Positions 1-7,843 are shown, counted from the first letter of the stretch. The stretch: DNA of 64,000 nt from Taishania sp964580465 (GCA_964580465.1 CAZOKJ010000003.1:1-64000), one strand, 5' to 3'. The notes: generated by a model not told the origin, from the sequence alone. Made by a program: numbers and translations.

Positions 1-756
1 GTAAGCACGGTAATAATCTTCTATCATCTCCAAAATCTTCGGCGAAAGTGGTACAATTCGGTCTTTTTTGCCTTTGCTTTGAAATACGTGTAAGGTTAAT
101 CGATCTCTGTTGATATCCTTGAACGTGATGTTTAATAATTCGGAACGTCGCAAGCCACAAGCATAAATTAAACTCAACATTGTGCGGTGTTTTATATTGC
201 CATGTGCTGTTAAAATAGTTTTTACTTCTTCTTTGCTCAAAACGCGTGGTAATTTTCGTTCGGTTCTTGGACGATGAATGATGTCGATGTCGATTTGTTT
301 GTGTTCTATAATTTTATAAAATAGTTTTAAACTATTTACAAATTGATTTTGATAGGTAGAGGAGAGCTGACGTGCTATAATGTAGTCATTGTTGAATTGA
401 ATAATGTCGTCGATGGTAATAAATTGATGGCTTTTGTTTGGAAAAAACATGAAAAAGACTTTAACGCAATCCAAATATGTTTTGATAGTGTTTGGACTGT
501 AACGTTTAGAGGTAAGCCATTGCTCAAATTCTTTGATTTTTGGTGCCGTTTCAGAATGAATTTTCGTTTCGTATTTTAACGGTAAGCCGAAAATTTTTCG
601 ATACTGATCGGTGTCGGGCAAATGCCATGCTTTTAAGGAACGACTCCATTTTCTTCCAGGTAATCGCTTTACGGAATCAATTAAATGCTGTTCGTTGGGA
701 AAAGCCAAAACAATTCTAGGCTCTCCCTCATGGGTTATGAGTGCTGCATTAAACAT
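1..756 (-). CDS. Tyrosine-type site-specific recombinase (partial, C-terminus beyond window)
   Basis: My own minus-strand translation is open for 252 codons from an ATG at 754-756 to the window edge. Residues about 85-165 look like a SAM-like core-binding domain (KRYSPNTIKTYLDCVKVFF). The catalytic domain follows, with the first active-site Arg in YACGLRRSELLNI and the beta-hairpin Lys in QSKGKKDRIVPLS. The HxxR motif and nucleophilic Tyr lie outside the window, so intactness cannot be judged. The first about 75 residues (KRLPGRKWSRSLKAWHLP) form an extra N-terminal region that I recall from recombinases of Bacteroidota integrons and mobile elements. Members of this family cut and rejoin DNA at specific sites. 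It stands alone and is divergent from nothing nearby. XerC/D housekeeping function is less likely because of the extra N-terminus. Confidence 0.88.
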   Translation of the reverse strand, partial: MFNAALITHEGEPRIVLAFPNEQHLIDSVKRLPGRKWSRSLKAWHLPDTDQYRKIFGLPLKYETKIHSETAPKIKEFEQWLTSKRYSPNTIKTYLDCVKVFFMFFPNKSHQFITIDDIIQFNNDYIIARQLSSTYQNQFVNSLKLFYKIIEHKQIDIDIIHRPRTERKLPRVLSKEEVKTILTAHGNIKHRTMLSLIYACGLRRSELLNITFKDINRDRLTLHVFQSKGKKDRIVPLSPKILEMIEDYYRAY

Positions 757-946
757 TAGTAGGTTATTTTAATAATTGTTAGGTGAATTTAATTCAAAAA
801 AATGAAATAAACAAGTTTTTTTATTTTTTTATGTGGAGTAGTGTAGTTAGCTATTTTTTTGAACCACATAGAAATCTATTGTGGTGAAAAAAATCAAAAA
901 TTGCTATGATTTTTAAGTTATATAGTTTTACATAGTTATTTCCAAC

Positions 947-963
947 GTTTGTCGATGACAAAC
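947..963. repeat. Perfect 7-bp inverted repeat with 3-nt spacer
   Basis: GTTTGTC (947-953), GAT, GACAAAC (957-963). It lies about 190 bp upstream of the recombinase start and is not followed by a T-run on either strand, so it does not look like a terminator. An operator or recombination site is possible but unproven. Confidence 0.4.
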
Positions 964-1043
964 ACTATGTGCTGCTTTGTAACCTTATAAGCTATGCTCT
1001 TTCTATGTCCCTATTGAGGTTAAACCCCTCTTAGCTTAATCTT

Positions 1044-1076
1044 AAGAAAAAAAACTCGCCCTTTCAGACGAGTTTT
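1044..1076 (-). terminator. Rho-independent terminator of the peroxiredoxin operon
   Basis: The arms AAAACTCG (1051-1058) and CGAGTTTT (1069-1076) form a stem with a 10-nt loop. On the minus strand the stem is followed by a run of T, broken once by C. It sits about 70 nt past the stop of the last leftward gene. The plus strand also has a short T-run, so it may act bidirectionally. Confidence 0.75.
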
Positions 1077-1146
1077 TATAGCAACCATAGTGTTTTTATT
1101 CTATTGAACTAAGCATTGGTTGAACATTTACCGATATGTCCAATCA

Positions 1147-1401
1147 TTAGTCAATAGACCCGGTAACACGTTTCATGAATTCATTCAAAGCTTCGCGCTG
1201 TGGTTTGCCGTTGCGAATTGCTTCGTTTACTTCTAACGCTCCACTTAAATTGGACAACAATTCTCCAATTACATCTAATTCTTCATCCTTGATTCCTGGA
1301 GCATCGATTAAATGTTCCAATACATCCATCGTTTCATGGATAAAGTCCTCATCATTCGCTTCTATAAAAGCTAATGTGTGTTTAATGACTGGCAACCTCA
1401 T
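1147..1401 (-). CDS. Small conserved protein, DUF6952-like
   Basis: 84-residue acidic, all-helical-looking protein with no signal peptide or Cys residues. From memory it resembles the Bacteroidota family DUF6952, which is typically found beside a thioredoxin and a peroxiredoxin, as here. Its ATG lies 20 bp inside the end of the thioredoxin gene, so translation is probably coupled. Function is unknown; the constant neighbourhood suggests a role in the same peroxide-detoxification module. The family name is recalled, not searched. Confidence 0.7.
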   Translation of the reverse strand: MRLPVIKHTLAFIEANDEDFIHETMDVLEHLIDAPGIKDEELDVIGELLSNLSGALEVNEAIRNGKPQREALNEFMKRVTGSID

Positions 1402-1696
1402 TGAATACTTCTTGAATGGTTTCTACTTTATTACCTTGTGCTTGTTTCACTAATTTTCCGTTTACGAAACCAGCAAATGTAGGCAAGTTGCTCACTTCGG
1501 CAAATTGGCGAGAATTGGGAAATAATTCTGCATCCACATAATAAAACTCAATACCTGGATTTTCTTCAGCCATGCGTCTGAATTTAGGCTTTGTGATTTT
1601 GCAATTTCCACACCAAGTTGCGCCATATTGAACCATCACTTTTTCAGATGCATTCAATAATTGGTCTAAATTGTCTTCTGTGATTTCTGTAAACAT
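1382..1696 (-). CDS. Thioredoxin-family protein (WCGNC active site)
   Basis: 104 residues, about the size of a classical thioredoxin. The redox motif is W-C29-G-N-C32, with Asn where most thioredoxins have Pro. The cis-Pro loop NLPTF follows at about residue 77. There is no signal peptide, so it is cytosolic. It lies 11 bp downstream of a 2-Cys peroxiredoxin, which makes it the probable reductant of that enzyme (inference from context). The Asn in the active site should alter redox potential compared with TrxA; housekeeping TrxA is probably encoded elsewhere. Confidence 0.88.
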   Translation of the reverse strand: MFTEITEDNLDQLLNASEKVMVQYGATWCGNCKITKPKFRRMAEENPGIEFYYVDAELFPNSRQFAEVSNLPTFAGFVNGKLVKQAQGNKVETIQEVFNEVASH

Positions 1697-1707
1697 AGTT
1701 TTTTATT

Positions 1708-2325
1708 TTAGTGTTTGCTTAAATATTCAGCTGTACTGTTTCTGTCCGCTTTCATTGCTTCCTTACCAGCTTCCCAGTTTGCAGGACATACTTCACCATA
1801 AGTTTGAATGTGAGAATAAGCATCTACTAAACGGATGTATTCACCAACATTACGTCCTAATGGCATGTGGTTAATTGATTCGTGGAAAACAACTCCGTCT
1901 TCGTCAATTAAGTAAGTTGCACGGTAAGGAACATTATCGCCTTCTGATTCTTCGTCAAATTGATCGTAATCTAAAATTCCTAATGTATCAGCCAATACGC
2001 GAGTTGAATCTGCGATTAATGGGAAACGAACGCCTTCAATACCACCAGCATTTTTAGCAGTGTTTAACCATGCAAAGTGAACTTCAGCAGTGTCACAAGA
2101 TGCACCGATAACGATTGTGTTTCTTTTTGCAAACTCTTCAGCAGCTTCTTGAAAAGCGTGAATTTCAGTTGGACAAACAAAAGTAAAATCTTTTGGATAC
2201 CAAAATAAAACGATTTTTTTCTTTTCAGCAATCGCTTTTTCTACTACGTTGATTTTAAATGTGTCGCCCATTTCGTCCATCGCATTCACTGAAATTGATG
2301 GGAATTTTTGCCCTACAAAACTCAT
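1708..2325 (-). CDS. 2-Cys peroxiredoxin (AhpC/Prx1 type)
   Basis: 205 residues. It reduces hydrogen peroxide, organic peroxides or peroxynitrite through the peroxidatic Cys51 in DFTFVCPTE. The resolving Cys180 sits in GEVCPANW near the C-terminus, as in typical 2-Cys AhpC/Prx1 enzymes. No AhpF gene is adjacent; a thioredoxin is, and is the likely electron donor. First gene of a three-gene leftward operon. A perfect TATCTTTG -7 element lies upstream at 2368-2375. Annotators may call it peroxiredoxin or AhpC. Confidence 0.95.
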   Translation of the reverse strand: MSFVGQKFPSISVNAMDEMGDTFKINVVEKAIAEKKKIVLFWYPKDFTFVCPTEIHAFQEAAEEFAKRNTIVIGASCDTAEVHFAWLNTAKNAGGIEGVRFPLIADSTRVLADTLGILDYDQFDEESEGDNVPYRATYLIDEDGVVFHESINHMPLGRNVGEYIRLVDAYSHIQTYGEVCPANWEAGKEAMKADRNSTAEYLSKH

Positions 2326-2367
2326 AATTTTTTGTTTTTTATATGTTATTAATTATTTTTTCTTCTA

Positions 2368-2375
2368 CAAAGATA
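2368..2375 (-). promoter_or_regulatory. Bacteroidota-type -7 box for the peroxiredoxin operon
   Basis: The minus strand reads TATCTTTG, a perfect match to TAnnTTTG, 43 nt upstream of the peroxiredoxin ATG. No clear TTTG is seen at the -33 distance. Confidence 0.6.
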
Positions 2376-2484
2376 CGCAACATTTATGAAGAAGTAAATC
2401 ATTTTTATTGATGTTTCTATAAATAAAATCTATAATAGGTGATTGTTTTTAGATAAAATCTATTCTTTAAAACAAAAAGTATAT

Positions 2485-2515
2485 TTTGTTAAATAAAAAA
2501 AATAGCGTACATTCG
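2485..2515 (+). promoter_or_regulatory. Promoter of the alanine-dehydrogenase-like gene
   Basis: TTTG (2485-2488), 19-nt spacer, TACATTCG (2508-2515): one mismatch to the Bacteroidota TTTG-N19-TAnnTTTG consensus. The in-frame TTG at 2486 falls inside the -33 element. This argues for the ATG at 2543 as the true start, giving a leader of about 20 nt. Confidence 0.6.
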
Positions 2516-2542
2516 TTGTGTATTATCAAAAAGACATCTCGT

Positions 2543-3775
2543 ATGACAACAGATCCTGAATTATTAAAACATTTGATACAACACGGAAGTTTGTTGCCTC
2601 AAGAGGAAATGCTTGAAGTTGCACGTAAAAAAGGAAGCTTATACATTGGTATTCCAAAAGAGGTTTCGTTTCAAGAAAATCGTGTTGCTTTGGTACCTGA
2701 AGCTGTTTCTTTATTGGTAGCCAATGGTCATCGGGTGAAAATTGAATCTAAGAGTGGGGAAGGGGCTAATTTCTCCGATCGAGAATATAGTGAAGCAGGA
2801 GCCGAAATTTGTTACGAAAAAGAAGAGATTTTTAAATGCAATATCATTTTTAAAGTGGCACCGCCAACGGAAGAAGAAATTGATTGGATGCCGGGAAATC
2901 AAACGCTGATTTCAGCACTTCAGATTTCTGTTCAACCTAAAATTATCCTGCAAAAATTAATCGCAAAGAAGATCACTGCTGTTGCGTGGGATTACATCCG
3001 CGATGAGGCTGGTGTTTTTCCTGTTGTTCGTGCAATGGGCGAAATGGCTGGCACAACTTCTATTTTAGTCGCTGGTGAACTGCTTTCTTCGTTTAGTCAC
3101 GGTAAAGGGATGATGCTGGGTGGTGTTCCTGGAATTAAACCTACTGAGGTAGTCATTATTGGTGCAGGTTCAGTTGGAGAATACGCCGCTCGTGCTGCTC
3201 TTGGTTTGGGTGCAAGTGTAAAAGTGTTTGATAATTCACTCTCGCGCTTAAGACGTTTACAAAATGATTTGGGAACACGTATTTATACTTCTGTCATTCA
3301 GCCTAAAGTGTTAGCAAAAGCCCTAAAACGCGCTGATGTTGCTATTGGTGCTCTACGTGCCCCGTTAGGGCGTACTCCTTGTGTAGTAACTGAAGAAATG
3401 GTCAAGGGAATGAAACAAGGTTCGGTGATTGTAGATGTTAGCATTGATCAAGGTGGCTGTTTTGAAACTTCTCGTGTAACCAATCACAAAAAGCCAACTT
3501 TTGTGGAACATGGTGTGGTGCATTATTGTGTGCCAAACATTGCTTCTCGCATTTCAAGAACAGCTTCTTTTGCTTTGTCCAATATCTTTTCTCCGATTTT
3601 AATGGAAATGGGAAATGCTGGTGGATGTGGCGATTTAATTGCCAACGACTTAGGATTTAGAGGTGGTGTGTATATTTACAAAGGGAATTTAACGAGTGAA
3701 GTGCTTGGAAAAGTGTTTGATTTGAAATACAAAAGCATCGAATTGTTGTTGTTAGGGTTTAAAAAAGGACAATAG
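2543..3775 (+). CDS. ald: Alanine dehydrogenase / PNT-family NAD-dependent enzyme
   Basis: 410 residues from the ATG at 2543; an upstream in-frame TTG at 2486 is rejected because it lies within the promoter. AlaDH/PNT N-domain: GIPKE (36-40) and substrate Arg in ENRVAL (about 47). Rossmann NAD site GAGSVG (207-212). C-terminal signatures VDVSIDQGG and GVVHYCVPN. The family reversibly deaminates L-alanine to pyruvate. A 35-residue N-terminal extension precedes the usual start. The catalytic His of classical AlaDH (YLHLA) is replaced: here the segment reads LISALQIS, with Gln127 at that place. The Lys in IIFKVAPP is kept. Substrate is therefore uncertain although this is a close AlaDH relative. 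It overlaps the next gene by one base. Confidence 0.82.
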   Translation: MTTDPELLKHLIQHGSLLPQEEMLEVARKKGSLYIGIPKEVSFQENRVALVPEAVSLLVANGHRVKIESKSGEGANFSDREYSEAGAEICYEKEEIFKCNIIFKVAPPTEEEIDWMPGNQTLISALQISVQPKIILQKLIAKKITAVAWDYIRDEAGVFPVVRAMGEMAGTTSILVAGELLSSFSHGKGMMLGGVPGIKPTEVVIIGAGSVGEYAARAALGLGASVKVFDNSLSRLRRLQNDLGTRIYTSVIQPKVLAKALKRADVAIGALRAPLGRTPCVVTEEMVKGMKQGSVIVDVSIDQGGCFETSRVTNHKKPTFVEHGVVHYCVPNIASRISRTASFALSNIFSPILMEMGNAGGCGDLIANDLGFRGGVYIYKGNLTSEVLGKVFDLKYKSIELLLLGFKKGQ

Positions 3776-4242
3776 TGAGTGTTATTCAACCATTAAATTT
3801 ACCCAAAGCTTCGCTTAAATTAGAAAAAAAACAAAACGAACTGTACGTTTGGTGTGTGGTGCGCAAAAAAAAATTATTGCTCACTCCTGAAGAATGGGTA
3901 AGACAACACCTTATTCACTTATTGATAAATGAATGGGGAATTCCAATCGAACGAATTGTTTCAGAATATGGAATTACTGTAAATGGATTGTCAAGAAGAT
4001 GCGATGTTGTTGCTTTTAATCAATATGGGATACCAAAATTAATTGTTGAATGCAAAGCAACAACCGTGCCGATTAATCACGATGTTTTGTTTCAAATAGC
4101 TCAATATAACCGTGAATTAAAAGTCGATTATCTCATGCTTTCCAATGGATTAATCCATCACTTGGTAAAAATCAACCACGAAACAGGAGAATTAGATCCA
4201 AAAAATGCACTCACTAAAGAAATGTTGGACAAAACAACTTAA
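3775..4242 (+). CDS. Small PD-(D/E)XK protein, type I restriction HsdR N-terminal-like
   Basis: 155 residues from a GTG that shares a base with the preceding stop (TAGTG), so it is translationally coupled. The core resembles the N-terminal nuclease fold of HsdR: RCDVVAFNQYGIPKLIVECKA, in which the Asp and the E-x-K triad form a PD-(D/E)XK site. There is no helicase or methylase partner, so it is not a working type I restriction system. Stand-alone proteins of this type (HSDR_N_2) are common and uncharacterised in Bacteroidota. A nuclease or DNA-repair role is inference. Convergent with the WD40 gene. Confidence 0.75.
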   Translation: MSVIQPLNLPKASLKLEKKQNELYVWCVVRKKKLLLTPEEWVRQHLIHLLINEWGIPIERIVSEYGITVNGLSRRCDVVAFNQYGIPKLIVECKATTVPINHDVLFQIAQYNRELKVDYLMLSNGLIHHLVKINHETGELDPKNALTKEMLDKTT

Positions 4243-4246
4243 TCTG

Positions 4247-4310
4247 CAATTACCTTCGGTACTGCTTCGCGGTTTCAATTTTCAATTACCTCCGGTGCTG
4301 CTTCGCGGTT
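4247..4310. repeat. Two-copy 28-bp direct repeat between convergent genes
   Basis: Copies at 4247-4274 and 4283-4310, period 36 bp, differ at only two positions (TTCGGTA versus TCCGGTG). Each ends in GCTTCGCGGTT and is clearly more GC-rich than its surroundings. It fills most of the 85-bp gap between two converging genes. It could be part of a dispersed genomic repeat or serve termination; there is no obvious T-run. Confidence 0.7.
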
Positions 4311-4327
4311 GTAATTTAAAATTCAAA

Positions 4328-5227
4328 CTAAACACCCCAAACAATTAAACGTGCGTCATCTGATGCGGAAACAAAACTGTTGCCATTGATTTTAAGTAAC
4401 TTATTAACAGAATGACGATGACCTCCTTGTTTTATATCTAAGCGTTTCAACACTTTCATTTCTTGTAAATCCCAAATTTTAATCGTTTTGTCGCGACTGG
4501 CAGAAACGAGTATTTCATCATTCAAAAGCAATAAATCATAGACCATGTAGTTGTGAGCTGGTATGCTTTTAATGAGTTCGAAAGAAGTTAAATCACGTGT
4601 TTTTATAAAAGCATCTTTACCTCCAGAAACCAATTGGTTGCCAACCTCTATACAAACACCTACGCCTTCCAAATGACCAAAAAACTGATGAATGAGGTTA
4701 AAATAAGTACAGTCTAAAACACGTATATCACCATCTTTGCAACTGAGGTACATTTTTTTTTCGTCGTTGGAGCATTGCATGGACCGAATTTTATCGCTGC
4801 TGAAGGGTAGTTGAATAAGCAAGTCCAAGGTTTGAGTATCCCACACCGAAACAAAACCATTGCCATCGGCAACATAAAGTTGGTTGTGAGTTTTGTTTTC
4901 AGCTAATGAAAATATGCTTTTTTTGTGCAGCTGAATGTGCTTGATTTCCTTTCGCTCAATTAAATCAAAGATGTGCAAATCTCCAGAAGCAAGTCCTGCA
5001 GCTAGCTTAGTGTTGTTATCAAAAAGCTGTATTGCATAAGCCGTTGTCGGTGTTTTAATTGCAAAATTATCTTGCTCCCCAGTAGCGATATCCCATCTAA
5101 CAATGTACTTGTCGGCACTTGCAGAATATAAAAAAATCCCATCAAATTGAATGGAATAAATAGCTCCTGAATGTCCCTCAATTGTTCTTTTTTTTGTAAA
5201 ATTCCATCTTTCCTCCATCTCTTTCAC
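4328..5227 (-). CDS. WD40-repeat beta-propeller protein
   Basis: 299 residues forming about seven WD40 blades. The first is GHSGAIYSIQF..YIVRWDI, the last HRHSVNKL..DDARLIVWGV. Further clear WD/GH dipeptides occur in between (SVWDTQ, GHLEGVG, TIKIWDL). No signal peptide, lipobox or membrane segment, so probably cytosolic. Such proteins act as interaction scaffolds. It begins 33 bp after the sensor-kinase stop on the same strand and is probably co-transcribed, suggesting but not proving a link to that signalling pathway. The second Met (5218) is an alternative start. Confidence 0.88.
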   Translation of the reverse strand: MKEMEERWNFTKKRTIEGHSGAIYSIQFDGIFLYSASADKYIVRWDIATGEQDNFAIKTPTTAYAIQLFDNNTKLAAGLASGDLHIFDLIERKEIKHIQLHKKSIFSLAENKTHNQLYVADGNGFVSVWDTQTLDLLIQLPFSSDKIRSMQCSNDEKKMYLSCKDGDIRVLDCTYFNLIHQFFGHLEGVGVCIEVGNQLVSGGKDAFIKTRDLTSFELIKSIPAHNYMVYDLLLLNDEILVSASRDKTIKIWDLQEMKVLKRLDIKQGGHRHSVNKLLKINGNSFVSASDDARLIVWGV

Positions 5228-5260
5228 ATTTTGACAATATTACGAAAAATTTTAGACTTT

Positions 5261-7018
5261 TCATAGAGTCGAATTAGAAAACGGCATTGTTAATTGAATA
5301 ACGGTTCCTTTATTAGGTTGGCTATCAATTGTAAACAAAGCATTTAATTCTTCAGCTCTTTGTTCTAAATTTTGCAAACCATAACCTCTTTTCACAGCAG
5401 CCAAATCAAATCCTTTCCCATTATCCTCAATTTTTAAAGAATCTTTGTTGATTGCAACTTTTAATTCTGTGCATTGAGCGTATTTGCAGCTATTGTTAAT
5501 TGCTTCTTGAATAATTCGAAATAAGTGCAAGGCCGTTGCAGGTGATAATGGATGGTTTTTATTTTCTGAATAAATTGAATATCGTATTGGGGTATCTTCC
5601 ACCAAACGATTGATGTATTCCTCAGCTTTACTCACTAATTCATCGATGGTTATTTCTGTTTTATTAATAGACCAAATCGTTTCTCTTAAAACAGTGTTCG
5701 CATTGGATGAAAGATTACGTATAGTGGCCAATTCTTCTTTTTCATCCTTGTTGATGGTTTTGTATAAACGCATATCAATTTTAGAAGAGATCAGGGTCAA
5801 CTCTGCACCCAAATTATCATGCAAATCACGGGCAATTCTACTACGTTCTTTTTCTAAATTTTCTAAATTTAAAATAGCTTGTTTTTGACGATCAATTTTT
5901 CGTTTTTGCAGAATAATTGCTACCAAAATAACCAATCCTAAAATAGCAATAATTAAACTAATGAGGAATAAGGTTTTGTTTTTGTTTTTTAATTGTTCTT
6001 CTTGCAATTCAAGTTCTTTTTTCTCTGTTTCATACTTGGTTTGCATTTCTGTCAATTGCTTTTGCGTACTTTCATTTAAGAGTTGATCTCCCAAATCTTT
6101 TTGTCGCTGAAGAAGAGAGTAAGCTAGCTTGAAATCTCCTTTTTTATTGGCTAATTCAGCTAGTTGACCAAGCAAATACTTGCTTAAATCATTGAATTGG
6201 TGTTTTTCTCCGAGTTTCAAGGCTTGTTCAAAGTAGTTGGATGCATCAAGGCTTTTGTTTTGCATAGCAGCGATTTCGCCTAAATTAGTATAGCTAATTG
6301 CAATGGCAAAGGTGTCTTTTTGTTCTTTTCTAAGCTCAAGTGCTTCAAGTTGTTGCTGTATTGCCACATCAAATAATCCTTCCTGGGCCTTTATTTGACT
6401 GATAAAGTCCAAACTGTAGGATAAGCCAATTTTATCATTCACTTTTCGGTAATAACTGGCTGTTTGCTCATGATAAAACAGTGCTTTATCAAAATTGTTC
6501 TCACATTGAGAAGCTAAATTTCCCAAATAGTTTTGTACCGTCGCCAATTCTTGTAAATTATTGGTTTTTTGATAAATACTTTCAGCCTTTTGATAATATT
6601 CTTTTGCTTTAGTGCAATTTTCTTGTGTTTTTCTAATTACGCGTCCCATTGAAATATAAACCAAGGGCAAAGAAACTTTGTCGTTTTGTGAACTTAGCAA
6701 ATCGGCAGCTTTTTGTAAATGCGTCAACGCTTTTGGATATTCACCGGTTAGGTAATAGGTGTCCCCAAGTTGGTAGTGCAATTTTCCCAATAAAACAGGA
6801 AGTTTTTCCTTATCAAAGCGTTCAAATGCTTCTTCAGCAAGTTTAATTGCCAATTGAGGATTACGTGTTTTATTAAAATCGATACGTTCGATAAATTGAG
6901 CAAGCTGCTCTTCCCCTTTGAATTGATTGATGTTTGTTAATTCATCTGCTTGACTATAACTAACAAATGAAAGAAGGACACAAAGTAAAAAAGTGCTTAT
7001 TTTTTGGGTTAGTGACAT
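5261..7018 (-). CDS. TPR-containing sensor histidine kinase (HisKA_3/NarL type)
   Basis: 585 residues. Signal peptide 1-23; TPR-like helical repeats about 45-310, expected in the periplasm; coiled coil about 318-348; one membrane helix about 350-370. Dimerisation/phosphoacceptor helix has ERSRIARDLHDNLG with His400. The ATPase domain has an N-box (IIQEAINNSCKYA) and G-box (DNGKGFD, GYGLQNL). This is the usual Bacteroidota architecture for kinases partnered with LuxR-type regulators; the adjacent upstream response regulator is the probable partner. The ligand is unknown; periplasmic TPRs suggest sensing of a protein or peptide. It has its own promoter at 7041-7070. Confidence 0.93.
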   Translation of the reverse strand: MSLTQKISTFLLCVLLSFVSYSQADELTNINQFKGEEQLAQFIERIDFNKTRNPQLAIKLAEEAFERFDKEKLPVLLGKLHYQLGDTYYLTGEYPKALTHLQKAADLLSSQNDKVSLPLVYISMGRVIRKTQENCTKAKEYYQKAESIYQKTNNLQELATVQNYLGNLASQCENNFDKALFYHEQTASYYRKVNDKIGLSYSLDFISQIKAQEGLFDVAIQQQLEALELRKEQKDTFAIAISYTNLGEIAAMQNKSLDASNYFEQALKLGEKHQFNDLSKYLLGQLAELANKKGDFKLAYSLLQRQKDLGDQLLNESTQKQLTEMQTKYETEKKELELQEEQLKNKNKTLFLISLIIAILGLVILVAIILQKRKIDRQKQAILNLENLEKERSRIARDLHDNLGAELTLISSKIDMRLYKTINKDEKEELATIRNLSSNANTVLRETIWSINKTEITIDELVSKAEEYINRLVEDTPIRYSIYSENKNHPLSPATALHLFRIIQEAINNSCKYAQCTELKVAINKDSLKIEDNGKGFDLAAVKRGYGLQNLEQRAEELNALFTIDSQPNKGTVIQLTMPFSNSTL

Positions 7019-7040
7019 ATTCGTTTTTTAAAAATTCAAA

Positions 7041-7070
7041 CAAAAATAAGCGTAAAATGGTTACAGCAAA
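7041..7070 (-). promoter_or_regulatory. Promoter of the sensor-kinase gene
   Basis: On the minus strand: TTTG (7070-7067), 18-nt spacer, TATTTTTG (7048-7041), matching both Bacteroidota elements. It lies 23 nt upstream of the kinase ATG. The 159-bp gap between regulator and kinase genes fits separate transcription. Confidence 0.6.
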
Positions 7071-7177
7071 TTTTTTTAATGAAAATAATTCATAAAAAGA
7101 TATGAAATGGAATAAATAAACAGTACGAATACAGTGGTTAGCAATTGAATATTAAATGCATTACACACCACTTCTCT

Positions 7178-7828
7178 TCAAATAATGCCTCCTTTTTTAG
7201 CTTTTTCTATCGCTTCAACTTTGTTGTGTACTTGCATTTTTTTGTAGGTATTTTCAACGTGCTTACGAACGGTTCCATAGCTAATGAATAAATTTTCAGC
7301 GACTTGGTCATAACTAAGTCCTTTAGAAATTTGTTCCAACACTTCTATTTCACGTTTAGTTAGTTCAAAATCTACAGGAGCTACTTTTTCAGGTTTTCCT
7401 CTACGAATAAGCGCAAGTGATTTTTTAGCAATTAATGGACTCATAGGTGCGCCGCCTTCCAAGGCTTCATAGATCGATTTATGAATTTTTGAAGGAGGCT
7501 CGTCTTTCAATAAATAACCGCTCGCACCAGCAAGGATAGATTCAAACAGATTTTGTTCGTCATCAAAAACGGTGCTAATAATGACTTTGATTTGTGGCCA
7601 TCGCTCTGAAATGATTTTGGTAGCTTCTACGCCGTTCATTTCAGGCATATTGATGTCCATAAGGATAATGTCAACAGCGTGATTTTGCTCCAAACGTTGA
7701 ATTAATTCCTTGCCGTTTGAAGCAAGATCAACAACTTTAAATTCAGAAGCTAACTCTACTTTATCTTTTAAAATAAGAGCTAGCTTTGAAATATCTTCAG
7801 CAATAACTATTTTGATACGTGGCGTCAT
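7178..7828 (-). CDS. Response regulator, NarL/LuxR family
   Basis: 216 residues from the ATG at 7828. A TTG six codons upstream overlaps the -7 box and is rejected. Receiver domain 1-120 has the acidic pair at ED (11-12), phosphoacceptor Asp58 in ILMDINMPEMNG, and KDEPP with the conserved Lys. The LuxR-type helix-turn-helix spans about 148-210 (LTKREIEVLEQISKGLSYDQVAENLFISYGTV split over two helices). It should bind DNA after phosphorylation, most likely by the kinase encoded just downstream. Targets are unknown. Confidence 0.93.
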   Translation of the reverse strand: MTPRIKIVIAEDISKLALILKDKVELASEFKVVDLASNGKELIQRLEQNHAVDIILMDINMPEMNGVEATKIISERWPQIKVIISTVFDDEQNLFESILAGASGYLLKDEPPSKIHKSIYEALEGGAPMSPLIAKKSLALIRRGKPEKVAPVDFELTKREIEVLEQISKGLSYDQVAENLFISYGTVRKHVENTYKKMQVHNKVEAIEKAKKGGII

Positions 7829-7843
7829 ATTTTTTCTTTGATG

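Larger units (their letters stand above)
757..1146. other. AT-rich gap upstream of the recombinase
   Basis: No convincing coding region. It holds two inverted repeats. One is at 864-884, CCACA and TGTGG arms extended by TAGA/TCTA with one bulged base. The other is at 947-963, GTTTGTC-GAT-GACAAAC, a perfect 7-bp palindrome. Several dispersed CTATG/CATAG words lie between them. A terminator for the leftward redox operon sits at its right end. The recombinase promoter must lie here, but I see no clean TAnnTTTG box. The repeats could be recombinase or regulator sites; this is inference. Confidence 0.5.

Noticed and set aside
2486..2542. Earlier TTG start for the AlaDH-like gene
   Set aside because: It falls inside the -33 promoter element; the ATG at 2543 has a proper leader.
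3775..4242. Restriction-modification system
   Set aside because: Only an HsdR-N-like nuclease domain is present; no motor, methylase or specificity subunit is nearby.
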